Source: Prorocentrum cordatum (taxonomy: Eukaryota; Sar; Dinophyceae; Prorocentrales; Prorocentraceae). From it: a DNA stretch of 64,000 bases. Under the pieces are notes generated by a model that saw only the letters and a list, made by a program, of their open reading frames with translations, was not told the origin of the DNA and did no database searches. How positions within the stretch are numbered: the first letter of the stretch is position 1; each line of letters opens with the position of its first letter. Shown here in pieces: positions 27,401 through 37,426 of the stretch. The position numbers were made by a program, and so were the translations under genes. The stretch spans positions 349,896 to 413,895 of the forward strand of contig CAUYUJ010022437.1 of the NCBI GenBank assembly GCA_963575745.1, read 5' to 3'.

Positions 27401-27990
27401 ACTTCCTCCTCCTGGTCATCCCCCTTCTCCCTTCCTCCCGCTCCTCCTTCCCCTCGTCGTCCTGATCCTCCTGGTCCTCATCCCTCCCTCTCCGCTTACT
27501 CTTCTTCCTCTCTTTTGTTCCTCCTCATCCTCCTCCCTTTCCTATTTGTCCTCCTTCTCCTGCTACTGCTCCTGCTCCTGCTGCTGTTCCCCTCCTCCTT
27601 CTCCTCCTCCTCCTCCTCCTCCTCCTCCTCCTCCTCCTCCTCCTCCTGTACTGCCTCAACTCACTCTTCCTCGTCCCCGCCCTCATACGAGTTCCTTATC
27701 ATGTTCCTGGTGCCATTCCTCCGCGTGTTTCTCCTCCAACTCCAACTCCTCCTCCTCCTCCTCCTCCTCCTCCTCCTCCTCCTCCTCCTCCTCTTGATCC
27801 CCTACCTGCCATCGACCTCCTCCTTATTTATCATCCTGCTCCTTCTCCTGCTCGCTGTGGTCCTCCATGTACTTGTGCTCCTTCTCGTGACCCTCGTCCT
27901 CCTGCGCTTCGCAGTGCTCCTCCTCCTCCTCCTCCTCCTCCTCCTCGCATCCTCCTCCTCCTCCTCCTCCTCCTCCTCCTCCTCCTCATC
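27401..27990. repeat. Long interrupted (TCC)n region
   Basis: Degenerate CTCCTCNT with cleaner TCC runs at 27595-27648, 27745-27795 and 27918-27988. Leucine- and serine-rich frames are artefacts. Confidence 0.9.
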
Positions 27991-28070
27991 CACAATTACA
28001 CAATATGAATAGTACTCTCCTCCATCCCCTGATGGCGTGCGGAAGATAGCGGGCACCCCTCCGCGTATTG
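27991..28070 (+). mobile_element. Family E block, copy 1, after a TCC tract
   Basis: 80 bp: CACAATTACACAATATGAAT, TACTCTCCTCCATCCCCTGA, TGGCGTGCGGAAGATAGCGG, GCACCCCTCCGCGTATTG. About five differences from 49075-49154. Both copies begin at the first base after a TCC tract. Confidence 0.9.
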
Positions 28071-28144
28071 CTTTTTGCACAGGATTTCCCGGAGTTGGTT
28101 TTCGCGTGGGTTTTTTTCAATATGATGTTCTCGCTGAGGCGCGG

Positions 28145-28314
28145 GCTTCATTTTCGGGCTTCCGCTCGTTCCGAATCGTGCTCCCGCTGCAGCGCTGGCC
28201 TCATTTCCGTGCTTCCGCTCGTTCCGAATCGTGTTCCCGCTGCAGCGCTGGCCTCATTTCCGCGCTTCCGCTCGTTCCGAATCGTGCTCCCGCTGCAGCG
28301 CTGGCGTCATTTCC
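28145..28314 (+). repeat. 53-bp tandem repeat, three copies
   Basis: GCTTCCGCTCGTTCCGAATC, then GTGCTCCCGCTGCAGCGCTGG, then CTCATTTCC, repeated three times (unit starts about 28157, 28210 and 28263). Confidence 0.9.
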
Positions 28315-28620
28315 CGCGCCATGCCACGGCATGCAATGCAATGCTAGGTTGCGTTCCGCTGCGCGATGCCATGCCTTCAACTGCAGCTGTCATATACAGT
28401 GCTGAAGCGCCACATCATGCTATGCCATGCTACGCGTTGATCTTCAACGCCATGCTATGCAATGTTATGTTCGGGGCCGCTGTAAGATGCCATGCTTTGC
28501 GTTGCAAAGCTTTGTGATGCAAGTCTTCACTACGCCATGCCACGCCATGCTGTGACATACTACGCTTTGCGGTGCTCTTCTACGCCATGCCATGCCGTGC
28601 TCTACAATGCATCGCGCACC
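28315..28620 (+). repeat. (ATGCC)/(ATGCT) pentamer satellite, locus 2
   Basis: CCATGCCACGGCATGCAATG, CTATGCCATGCTACGC and CCATGCCATGCCGTGC variants, more decayed than the 19203 array. Confidence 0.85.
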
Positions 28621-28742
28621 CTTTCGGGATCATTGCCCTGCTCGACATCCGACTTTGCGAGTAGAGAGGGGATCTACGCCATGGTAAGGGATGGGAGGGA
28701 GGGGTAGGATGTCAGATGTGACGCGAGCGCACCTAGCTTGTC
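28621..28742 (+). mobile_element. Family C repeat, copy 3 (3' part)
   Basis: GGTAAGGGATGGGAGGGAGG, GGTAGGATGTCAGATGTGAC and GCGAGCGCACCTAGCTTG directly precede a TCC-rich tract, as in the 15441 copy. Confidence 0.7.
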
Positions 28743-29130
28743 CTCCTTCCCCTCCTCCTCTTCCTCCTCCTCCTCCTTCTCCTCCTCGTCCCCCTCCCCC
28801 TTCAATTACCTCCCCCTCCTCCTCCTCCTCCTCCTCCTCCTCCTCCTACTCCTCCTCGTCCTCCTCCTCCCCCCCTCCTCCTCCTCCCCCGCGTTTTCCT
28901 CCTCCTTCTCCTCCTCCTCCTCCTCCTCTTCCTCCTCCTCCTCTTTCTGCTCCTCCTCCCCCTCGTCCTCGCATTATTGTCCCTCCTCTTCCTTATTTTT
29001 GTTTTCCCCTCCTTCTCGTCCTCTACGCGTCCGTTTCCTCCTTCTCCTCCTCCTCATCTTCTTCCTGCTCCTTCTCCTCCTCCTTCTCCTCCTCCGTGTC
29101 CTCGTTCCTCCTCTCCTCCGCTTCCTCTGC
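28743..29130. repeat. (TCC)n-rich tract behind family C
   Basis: About 390 bp of CCTCCTCCT with T-rich interruptions. Confidence 0.9.
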
Positions 29131-29280
29131 CATGCCAGGGATGCCCTCGCATTCTCGATGACGCCTCCAGTAGGCGCCCTCGCCAGGGTGCTCTCAAGCA
29201 GGTAGCGTGTGAGCCTGGCCCTGTCTCCCTCCTCCACGGTTTCTCTCGCGCGGCATCTCGGAGCTCTCTTTCCTCCTATC
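29131..29280. other. Spacer, nothing recognised
   Basis: Short mixed-composition stretch. Confidence 0.4.
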
Positions 29281-30345
29281 TTTCTCCTCCCCAGCCCTGT
29301 CTCCTCCCTGCCTGCCGCGCTTTCGCCCGAGGCATCCCCACGACTTGATCAAGCCCCTGCAGTGTACCAAGGAGTCGTGCTCGCGCCTCGGCGCCGGCTA
29401 TGCCTCCTCCGTCGGACCAGGGGCGCCCGGACCTTTCCCAGAGCACAGTTCGGCAACAACAGAAATGTGACCAAATGGTTCGTTTGTGCCTGACCCCTCC
29501 TCGCTCCTCTCTCCTCCCTCTCGGAGCCTCGAGCTCCGAGGATGTCTCAGGATGTTTCAAGCGAGACGCGCCAGACCACCTCGCGCACATCTTCTGAGAG
29601 CCCGAGTCCGCGAGGATGTTTCAGGCGAAAGAGCTGAATCACCCTGCGCACATCTTCCAGGAACCCTGAGCTGCGATGATGTTTCAGGCGAGCCGGGCTG
29701 GACCACCTCGCGTGCGACATCTCGGAGCTCAGAGCTGCGAGGATGTCTCAGGCGGCGCCCAGACCCTTCTCAGAGCGCAAGTCGACGACAGGAGTGTAAT
29801 CACATAAGCCGGTTGGGTCTACCTCCTCCTTGTTTTCTCCTTCCTCTCGGAGCCCAGAGTTTCGAGGATGCCCAAAACGAGACGGGCCAGACCACCTTGC
29901 ACGCAGCATCTCGGAACTCCGACTTGCGAGAATATCTCAAGCGAGTTGGGCCAGACCATGCTGCGCACATTTGCTCAGAGCCCAGGAGCGCAAGGATGCC
30001 ACAGGCGGAACGAGCTGGACCATCTCTCGCGCAGCATCTCGGAGTCCTTACCTTCTCCTTCTCTCGTCCCCCTATCCTGCCTCTTCCTTGCTCGCCTTGC
30101 TCTCGCTCGAGGCATTTCCAGGATTTGCTCCAGCATGCCGCCGCCTACCTCCTCCGTCGGGCCAGGGGCGCCCTGACTTCTCTCAGAGCATAATGCGACA
30201 ACAGAAGTGTAATCACATGGTTCGTTTGCGTCTGACCCCTCTTCGCTCCTCTCTTCCCTCTCCGAGCCCCGAGTTTCGAGGATGTCTCAGGCGAAACGGG
30301 CCAGACCACCTCTGGCGCGGCATCCCGGAGCCCAGAGCTGCAAGG
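29281..30345 (+). repeat. 58-60 bp tandem repeat in a higher-order unit (family S)
   Basis: Units contain CTCGGAGC, CGAGGATGTCTCAGGCGA, and GGGCCAGACCACCTCGCGC, then ACATCTT or AGCATCT. About eleven diverged units. A larger block (GAGGCAT...CCTCCTCCGTCGG-CCAGGGGCGCC...GTGTAATCACATGGTTCG...CGAGCC) occurs at 29325-29525 and 30105-30275, so the array is organised in repeats of about 780 bp. Confidence 0.8.
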
Positions 30346-30540
30346 AACCCCCCACATGTTTTTGAATTCCTCCGGAGACCTGCTTGCTACTTCTTCAGCG
30401 TGAATTAAAAATGGGTCCTGAGGAAAACGGGTCCTGAGGTTTCTCGCCGCTGTGATTGGTTTCGTTGGGCCCTCCACGGGCCCACGCATTGACAAACACA
30501 AGAGTCATGATTTAAAGTCGGTCCCAGGGGAAAGAGCCTT
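30346..30540. other. AT-balanced spacer
   Basis: GGGTCCTGAGGAAAACGGGTCC includes a short direct repeat (30412 and 30426). GTCATGATTTAAAGTCGGTCCC vaguely resembles family Z. No gene. Confidence 0.35.
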
Positions 30541-30775
30541 GGGATCCAGTGAGTTTTGCCTCTGGGGGCCATCTTGGGAGTGCTCTTGGAGGCCTCTTGG
30601 GACGTTTTGGAGCGAGTTTTGGGGGTATGACGACTTCTTGGGGGTCGTCGCGGACCGTATTGGGGCTTTTCGGGAGCGCGCCTGGAACCCATCTGTGGCC
30701 GTTTTCGGGCTCTCGTGAGGTTCTCCCGGGTCGTCCGAAGGGTTGCCTGGATGCCCAGGGAGGGCCAACTTCGTT
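30541..30775. repeat. Family F CTTGGGG repeat, locus 3
   Basis: GGCCATCTTGGGAGTGCTC, TTGGAGGCCTCTTGGGACG and TTTCGGGAGCGCGCC. Degenerate. Confidence 0.65.
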
Positions 30776-30777
30776 AG

Positions 30778-30954
30778 AGTGTGTGTGTGTGTGAATGTGT
30801 GAATGTGTGAATGTGTGTGTGTGTGTGTATGTGTGTGTGTCTGTGTGTGTGTCTGTGTGTGACTGTGTGTGTGTGTCTCTGTGTGTGCGTGTGCGTGTGC
30901 GTGTGCGTGTGCGTGTGCGTGTGCGTGTGCGTGTGCGTGTGCGTGTGCGTGTGC

Positions 30955-30986
<32 letters not shown>

Positions 30987-31110
30987 GTGCGTGTGCGTGT
31001 GCGTGTGCGTGTTGTGCGTGTGCGTGTGCGTGTGTGCGTGTGCGTGTGCGTGTGCGTGTGTGCGTGTGCGTATGTGCGTGTGTGCGCATGTGCGTGTGTG
31101 CGTGTGTGTG

Positions 31111-31148
<38 letters not shown>

Positions 31149-31160
31149 TGTGTGTGTGCG

Positions 31161-31200
<40 letters not shown>
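30778..31200. repeat. (GT)n/(GTGTGC)n array, about 420 bp
   Basis: GTGTGTGAAT start, a regular GTGTGC hexamer block at about 30886-31050, then GTGTGTGT with GTGCGT variants to 31199. Cys/Val and His/Thr open frames are artefacts. Confidence 0.97.
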
Positions 31201-31201
<1 letters not shown>

Positions 31202-31284
31202 CGGCGTCCCTGGCCCTATAAAACATATACGAATAATATTGTACACACACCTGCCTGCGGCAGGTCCCGCCACCGAGCCTGGGT

Positions 31285-31785
31285 TGCGGGTTACAAGCCT
31301 AGTGGATGTTCGTTGGGATCTCGTGGGGCCTGTCGGGGGCCTCTTGGGGGCCTCTTGGGGCCTGCCGGGGGCCTTTTGGGCGGACGGCTGGGGTTTTTGG
31401 TTAGCGTTCCCGCTATGGGGTTCCTTAGGGAGCCGTCTTGGGCGCCTCTTAGGCCGCCTTGGGCGCTTCGTGGGCAGCCTTGGGGCGCTGTCATGCCGTC
31501 TTGGCGCTCTCTTGGAGGCCTCTTGGGCCGTTTTGGGGTGATCTTGGGGGCCTCGTGGGCTGTCTTGGAGCGTCGTATCGCGGAAAAGGCGACAATGCCC
31601 ACATCTTCCAAACACCGAAAAGAAAAGAATTACTTTTGCTTTCGGGGGCCGTCTTGGGGGACCTCTCGGCGGCCCTTTGGGGCGCCTTGGAAGCCTCTTG
31701 CGCCGTCTTGAGGTCGTTTTGGGCGTCTTCGAACGCCCTCTTGGACGGTCTGGGGGCTTCCTGGGCTGTCATGGAAGCTGGAAGC
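31285..31785. repeat. Family F CTTGGGG repeat, locus 4
   Basis: GGGGCCTGTCGGGGGCCTC, TTGGGGGCCTCTTGGGGCC, plus an AT-rich island CTTCCAAACACCGAAAAGAA (about 31600-31640) that is the reverse-complement counterpart of the GTTTTTCGGTGTCTCGCG island at 12585. Confidence 0.75.
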
Positions 31786-31957
31786 ATGGAAAGCCCCAGG
31801 GAGGCACCATTGTCGGCTAGGGACCCCCCGGGAGCATGCCCAGTGCACGCGACGAGGTGCGGCCCGGAGGGGGGGGGTCTTTAGAATATGACAGAAAGAA
31901 AGCCTTACCAGTCAGCACTTTGCATTCTAGCACGTCTCAACGTGCCAGGTGGCACCG
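31786..31957. other. Spacer, nothing recognised
   Basis: No feature seen. Confidence 0.4.
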
Positions 31958-32094
31958 TTGAGAGGAGGAGGAGGAGGAGGAGGAGGAGGAGGAGACGGAG
32001 GAGACGGAGGAGGAGGAGGAGAAGGAGACGGATGAGGAGGAGGAGGAGGAGGAGACGGAGGAGGAGGAGGAGGAGGAGGAGGAGGAGGAGGAAG
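31958..32094. repeat. (GGA)n tract with GACGGA variants, at edge of family B
   Basis: GGAGGAGG with several GGAGACGGA interruptions. Abuts family B on the right. Confidence 0.95.
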
Positions 32095-32480
32095 ATGACC
32101 AATGGAACCCCCAGAGTCTTCAACGTTGTTGAAATAAACTTTCCTTCCGAGCTCCCTCCTCATAGGCCGCTACAACGGTTTATTATCACTGCGGGAACTT
32201 CTTCGTTTGAAGACAACCGTTGGAAGACCCTATAGCATGCCGAAACAATGTCCTCGGGATTCCAACGCCACGGATCAACCTGACTGTTGCGTTCTGACGA
32301 CTTTGAATCGCGTCAGAACGCCGTTTCTGAGACTTCAGCACAGCGAATCAACGTAACTGTTGCGCCTCATAATCCTGAGTCCTTTCAAAAACACAGTTGC
32401 TGGTATGCTTACCACGGGAATCCTTGAAAGTCTTGCAAATGTTCAAAAAACGAATGTGCGCGGAACTAAAACGAGAGCCG
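32095..32480 (-). mobile_element. Family B short element, copy 3
   Basis: CAACGTTGTTGAAATAAAC, CCTCCTCATAGGCCGCTAC, AGACAACCGTTGGAAGACCC, TGCCGAAACAATG, GATTCCAACGCCACGGATCA, ACCTGACTGTTGCGTTCTGA, AACGCCGTTTCTGAGACTTC, GCGAATCAACGTAACTGTTG and ACGAATGTGCGCGG, in the same order as 22788-23180. Confidence 0.75.
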
Positions 32481-32755
32481 CAGTTTATAAAGGAACCAAC
32501 CTCAATCCGTGAAGCTCTTGCCAATGATTAAAACGAATGTGCGCGGCGCTGAGGCGAGAGCCACATTTTGAAAACCAGCCGCCTTCAATCCGCGAAGCTC
32601 TTGCAATTTTGTTAAACGAACGAATGTGCGCGGCGCTAAGGCGAGAGCCACAGTTTGAAAATCACCAGCCCTCAATCCGTGAAGCTCTTGCAAATTATTA
32701 AAACGAATGTGCGCGGCGCTAAGGCGAGAGCCACATTTTGAACACCACCCGCCCT
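32430..32755 (+). repeat. About 80-bp tandem repeat, four to five copies
   Basis: Units: ACGAATGTGCGCGGCGCTAA, GGCGAGAGCCACA, TTTTGAAAA, CCAGCC, TCAATCCGTGAAGCTCTTGC. Unit starts near 32450, 32534, 32621 and 32703. It amplifies the terminal ACGAATGTGCGC segment of family B, which is single-copy at 22788. Confidence 0.9.
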
Positions 32756-32895
32756 CCATTTGGGAAACGGTTGCTACTTTTCAAAGCATCACGGGTATTA
32801 GTTGTGAGGAGGTCTCAGGCGAAACGCCCCGCCCGCCCCAAAAAACTGGCCTCGGGCTGCGGCAGGGAGAAGTTACGTATAAGGAAAAGGAATGG
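32756..32895. other. Spacer
   Basis: GAGGTCTCAGGCGAAACGCC (about 32810) resembles a family S word. Nothing else. Confidence 0.4.
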
Positions 32896-33160
32896 ACGAC
32901 GAGGGGACGGAGGAGCAGGAGGAGGAGGAGGAGGAGCAGCAGCAGGAGGAAGATGATGATGATGAGGAGGAGGAGGAGGAGGAGGAGAAGGATGATGAGG
33001 AGGAGGGGGAGGAGAACGAGGACGAGGACGAGGGCGAGGACGAGGAGGAGGACGAGGAGGAGGACGAGGATTGAGGAGAAGGACAGGGGGGGAGGAGGAG
33101 GAGGAGGAGGAGGAGGAGGAGGAGGAGGAGGAGGAGGAGGAGGAGGAAGAGGAGGATTGG
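32896..33160. repeat. (GGA)n with GAT and GAC interruptions
   Basis: GGAGGAGGAGCAGCAGCAGG, GATGATGATGATGAGG, GAGGACGAGGACGAGGGCG, then purer GGA at 33087-33150. One frame gives an acidic run, not called. Confidence 0.95.
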
Positions 33161-33400
33161 AAGGGATGCATGGCATGCAGGGGGGGGGCAGAGGCGAGCT
33201 CCTCGCCGCGAGGACTGGAGGAGCCGAGAGCCTGGTGCGAGGGGGGGGCGGAGGGCGGAGGGAGGCCGTGACGGGGGAGGTGCCGCATCGAGGGTGAGCG
33301 GGGGGCTCCCGTCGCGGGGGCGGGGGCGGAGGGTGAGGCGTGGGAGCGGTGTCGAGGATCGAGGTTCGAGCGTCGAGGCTTCATCGGGGCCCGTGCACCA
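33161..33400. other. G-rich spacer
   Basis: GGGGGGGCGGAG/CGGGGGCGG-rich. No gene recognised. Confidence 0.4.
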
Positions 33401-33908
33401 TGGACCTCCATGGGTCCTTTTCGTCGCCAGGACTTGACTCGCCTCGGCCTCCTGGCCCGAGCCCGCCCGAGGACATGTCGCAAGCCCAGACAGGAGGACG
33501 AGGGGGAGGAGGGGGAGGAGGAAGAGTCGGGGGGAGGAGCAGGCGGGAGGGGGGTGTTGAGCGCGCTCCAGGCTGCCCAGTGTGCCTGTGGAGGTCTGCT
33601 CGGACGGGTTACCTGCAGGGGCTGTCTGCGCGCAAGCCCAGGCCTTGCCGAGGTGGAAACAGAGGCGGGAGGTGCTGGAGGCTGTTGGTGGCAAGCATGA
33701 TGGAGAGGTTCGGGAGGATGAGGAGGAGGAGGCAAACATCACGAACCCGCGATGTACTCACGCCCTGAGCTCCCGACCCAGGCTCGAGCTGGATCGATCT
33801 GCGAACGTCCTGGGACCCGAGACGGGGCAGCTTCTACACGGTGTTTGGGCGCAGGAGCGTCTGACGCCGGGGCGGCGTGAATTAAGCTGGAAGACAAGCT
33901 GCGCTTGA
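33401..33908 (+). CDS. Exon-like region, frame uncertain
   Basis: Two plus frames give diverse residues. One ends ALQAAQCACGGLLGRVTCRG with CLRASPGLAEVETEAGGAGG to a stop at about 33700. The other reads WKQRREVLEAVGGKHDGEVR, then EDEEEEANITNPRCTHALSS and RPRLELDRSANVLGPETGQL to a TGA at 33906-33908. The second has a plausible charged composition and could be a terminal exon. An acidic stretch in the first frame derives from GGA words. No domain is recognised. The minus strand is also partly open. Weak candidate. Confidence 0.25.
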
Positions 33909-34164
33909 GAAGAAACACCTGAGGGTGGCGGGGGGGGGCGACGAGCGGTCTCACACTGTTCCTCGGTGCGTGGCCGCAGTGGCGCACTGCGTTGCGCGTG
34001 CTCGTTCTTCCTGTCTTCGGCCCGCCCCGCGGTCCGCTCACGACCCGCCCCGCGACCCACCTGCGGCACGCACACGTCCCACTAACGCCGCTTAAGAATC
34101 CCAGATCCGCCCCTCTCGACCCGAATTCGAGTCCTCTTTCGTGCCACAGAAACACAGCAGTTCG
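33909..34164. other. Spacer, nothing recognised
   Basis: No feature seen. Confidence 0.4.
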
Positions 34165-34505
34165 GAGCAGCGCAAAGCAATGCGATGCAATACATTGCTT
34201 GGCATTGTTTTAATTGCTTTGCGCTGTATTGTTACGCATTGTAATTATGGCATTGCTTTGTGTTGCATTGCATTGCTCAGCATTGGCTTGCATCGATTTG
34301 CGTTGCATGGTGTTGCTTTGCGCTGCGTTGCTTGGCGTTGCTTTGCGTTGCTTGGCATTGTTGAGCATTGTTTTGCATTGCGTTTCACTGCCCGGCATAT
34401 TTCGGCACTGTGCGGCGCTGCTTGGCGTTGCTTGGCATTGCATGGCCATGGCTTGGCGTTGCTTGGCATGGTCTTGCTTGTCATTGCTTTGCGTTGCTTC
34501 GCCTT
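34165..34505 (-). repeat. (GCAAT)/(GCAAC) pentamer satellite, locus 3
   Basis: TTGCTTTGCGTTGCTTGGC and CATTGCATTGC words. Reverse complement of the 60280 array type. Confidence 0.9.
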
Positions 34506-34985
34506 GCCCGTTGGCAGCCCCAAGGCGTCTCTGGGGAATCCCCGGCAACCCCGGGCACGAGCAGCGCCTCTGCCAAAGGACCCCTCACCCGCCGGTGTCT
34601 GTTGCAAACAGGTAAGGGATCTGTAGCCGAAGCCTACTTAGGGAAAACATGGCGCCTGTGCTGGGATCGCCCAGACAACTTGAAAACATAGCAAGGTCAT
34701 CTGCGGGCTTCTGTGCCTGTGGTACCGAGTCTCATAAACTGTCGCCACCCCCCCTCCAGTCTCATCCTCACCTGTGGGGCATGTGGCACACAACGGCAGC
34801 GCAGGCAGTCAGAGCTGGGCACGCAGCGGCGCATGTCCTGCCGAAGTGCAGTGCAAGGCCCTCGGGCGCTCGGCCGGCGCGCCGGCCGACGCCGCAGGCA
34901 GTGCCTCGAGCTTGGCTTTTTGTTTAGGAGCGCTTCGCCGCGACAATACAGATCTACTCCCCCTCTCCCCCGACGTCCGGCCGTC
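34506..34985. other. Intergenic, nothing recognised
   Basis: Open frames on both strands without recognisable motifs. Confidence 0.35.
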
Positions 34986-35252
34986 GGGGCCGAGCCACGA
35001 TGGGAAGCCTGCCCCGAGGAGGAGGAGGAGGAGGAGGAGGAGGAGGAGGAGGAGGAGGAGGAGGAGAGCGGGAGGGGAGGGGGAGGGGGAGGAGGGAGGA
35101 GGAGGAGGAGGAGGAGGAGGAGGAGGAGGAGGAGGAGGAGGAGGAGGAGGAGGAGGGGGAGGAGGAGGAGGAGGAGTTGCACCCGTTTCAGGGGGATTCA
35201 AGGGGGCTGGGCAGGGGGGTCAGGGCCGATTCACGGTGGGAAGCCTGCCCCG
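34986..35252 (-). mobile_element. GGA-tract insertion between 30-bp direct repeats
   Basis: GGGCCGAGCCACGATGGGAA, then GCCTGCCCCG (34987-35016), recurs as GGGCCGATTCACGGTGGGAA, then GCCTGCCCCG (35223-35252), with three or four changes. Between them: a GGA/GGGGGA tract (35017-35175) and about 45 bp of non-repeat body (TTGCACCCGTTTCAGGGGG, ATTCAAGGGGGCTGGGCAGG). The same architecture as 17333-17972: body plus (TCC)n tail within direct repeats, on the minus strand. Confidence 0.65.
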
Positions 35253-35339
35253 CTTGGGACCCGCGGGCCCTCTCGGGTCGACCCCGCCCAGGGGCTCCCG
35301 CGCACGAGGAAAGCGGGCCCCCGAGCTCGGGCCGCGACC

Positions 35340-35340
<1 letters not shown>

Positions 35341-35411
<71 letters not shown>
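35341..35411. repeat. Homopolymer of 71 T
   Basis: Uninterrupted T run between GCCGCGACCG and ATCGAAGCTG. On the minus strand it is a 71-nt A tail following AGCTTCGAT. It is sharply out of character in GC-rich surroundings. No flanking direct repeat or spliced-leader relic was found. Confidence 0.95.
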
Positions 35412-35413
<2 letters not shown>

Positions 35414-35774
35414 CGAAGCTGTGCGCAGGTGGCTGCTCTTTTGCTCTTCCAGTGCTCGGGGGAAACGCACGACTTGAGTACGCCAGAGCGCGGGCTCCCC
35501 TGCGCTTTTCGACGAGCCCGTCCTGAATTCTGACGGTCCCCCGTCGGGCCAACCCGAGTCCCCCTGACCCGAGTCGTACGTCTCCCTGGAAAATGAATCT
35601 CACGCCGGATGTCAGGGCCACCCTTCTACTCATGCTTCTCCTCACCCTCGCCTCGGAGGCAAGGAGACACGCCACTACATGGGCGGCCACCGCCAGTAAG
35701 AAGGGCCACGGTGCCCCCTCGAGCTGGAGATGAGAGACGCCTCGACCAGGGCGCCGACCAGCGCGGCAAACGAG
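35412..35774. other. Spacer, nothing recognised
   Basis: If the T run is a poly(A) tail, this would be the retroposed body on the minus strand. I see no recognisable protein in it. Confidence 0.35.
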
Positions 35775-35985
35775 TACGGCACACCAGCACGGCAGACCAG
35801 CACGGCAGACCAGCACGGCAGACCAGCATGGCAGACCAGCCCGGCAGGGCAGTACGGCAAACCAGCGCGGTAGACCAGCTCGGCTGACCAGCACGGCAAG
35901 CCAGCATGGCAGACCAGCGCGGCACACGGCACGGCACATCAGTACGGCAGACCAGCCCTGCAGACCAGCACATCAGACCAGCTGG
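35775..35985 (+). repeat. 13-bp (ACCAGCACGGCAG) minisatellite
   Basis: ACCAGCACGGCAG repeats with CATGG, CCCGG and GCGCGG variants, about 15 units, then decays into ACCAGCACATCAG. Confidence 0.95.
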
Positions 35986-36099
35986 TTTTGTTTTAAGTAA
36001 AACGTTGTGTGTGTATATATATACACACATCTCGACGAAGCGTTCCATCAGGCTGCGTAGAAACAAACACGCTTTCCGATGTTGTCCGGCCAGGTTTCG
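35986..36099. other. AT-rich spacer
   Basis: Contains GTGTATATATATACACAC (about 36010-36027), a perfect small palindrome. Confidence 0.6.
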
Positions 36100-36345
36100 G
36101 AAAATGGGTGTCTCGTTCTTGACATCTTGCACGGCCCAAGAAAGCCCAATGGCCCAAGAAAACCCCAAGACTGTTTAAGATGGCGCCGAGACGGCCCAAG
36201 AGAGCTCCCAAAGAACCCCACGACGCGCCCAAACAACCCAAGTAGACCCCAGAAGCCCACACGAGGACCCAAGAGGCCCCCAAGAACCCCCCAACAGGCC
36301 CCAAGACAACCCCGCGCGGCGCCAGGATCCCCCACGGTAGCCCGA
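36100..36345 (+). repeat. Family F CCCAAGA repeat, locus 5
   Basis: GGCCCAAGAAAGCCCAATGG, ACGGCCCAAGAGAGCTCCC and CCAAGAGGCCCCCAAGAACC. Degenerate decamers. Confidence 0.7.
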
Positions 36346-37019
36346 TAGGGTCACCAGCATTCTCTCCTGATCCAGCGTCCTTCACCAATTGCCTCATACG
36401 GTCATCCCTCGTCGTCGTTGTCATCGTCTTCCACATTCCTCCTCGTACTCGCCCTCGTTTTTTTCGTCCTCGTCCTTGTGCCCAATGAGCCCAGTGGACT
36501 AAAACAGTGTTTCCCGTTTTTGTCCGAATTGGTTTCGCTTAGGCACCTTGTCCGTTAGGGTTCTAGATTATTCTTCTGGCGCCGGGTGAGGTATGCAGGG
36601 TCCTCCAAATCTGTGGTCCATCCTGATCCCCCATCGTGAATTGGTGGTGATGTCTGGGGCCTTCTTGCTACAAGTGTGTAATGTCTGGAAAGCACTGCGG
36701 TCAAGAAGCGGTTCCTGGAGGCCGAGACTGAGGAAAATACTTCAGCTTGCCGCGGCCCCTTGACCGGGGTGGTCGTGCCGTCTTTCCTTGCCCATCTTGC
36801 CCATTGTCCAGCTGTCCAACTTTTTCCGCGGCCGGAGGCTTCGCGGGGCGCCACGCGCGCATTTTCTGTCTCCAAGAGTGACGAGGCACTCGGCATTCCC
36901 CGGCCAGTGCCACTCCGGGCGCGCTCCGGCGCGCTGGGGTCTGCGGAGTGGCCTCGCAGGACTCTTGTGCCTGTGCTCGTTTTTGGTGTCGTGTCGCTCT
37001 CCTGCTCCGCCTGCACCAT
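36346..37019. other. Intergenic, nothing recognised
   Basis: Open frames on both strands (minus 36555-37388 is long). No motif recognised. Confidence 0.35.
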
Positions 37020-37250
37020 CCCCGGGCCCATGTCGATCCGATCGGTCCGGCTCCATGCCGAGCTTGCCCGGCCCAGCCCGACTCGATGCGATCCCGACGA
37101 TCCGACGATCCGACGCGGCCCAATGCTTGCATGGACGCTGCTGGGCTTCCCGGCGCGGCCGATCCGGTTCGCCTCTGGCTCCGTGCCGATGAGGTCCGAC
37201 CCTGAGCACGTGCCGAGCCGATTCGATGAGCCCATGCGATGCCGGCCGCT
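37020..37250. repeat. GATCCGA-rich degenerate repeat
   Basis: GATCCGATCGGTCCGG, GACGATCCGACGATCCGACG and CCGATTCGATG words. Akin to 20161-20310 and 41790-41990. Confidence 0.55.
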
Positions 37251-37426
37251 CCTGCCCGTCCCTGCCACCCGCTTTTTGAACCATGGCCGATGAGGCTTGT
37301 CGTGGCGGCGGTGTGCCGTTTTTTCCGCTGTCGGACAGTTTTTTCTGAAGCGACGGGCGTGGCTTATAATGGCTGTCCCCAGCGGCACTGGGGCGAGAGG
37401 GACGGTCAGGATATGATAAAACCGAT
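37251..37426. other. Spacer
   Basis: No feature seen. Confidence 0.4.

Noticed and set aside
29281-30345. CRISPR array
   Set aside because: Units of 58-60 bp diverge throughout with no constant repeat and variable spacer pattern.
30505-31615. His/Thr and Cys/Val repeat proteins
   Set aside because: Translations of the GT/GTGTGC array.
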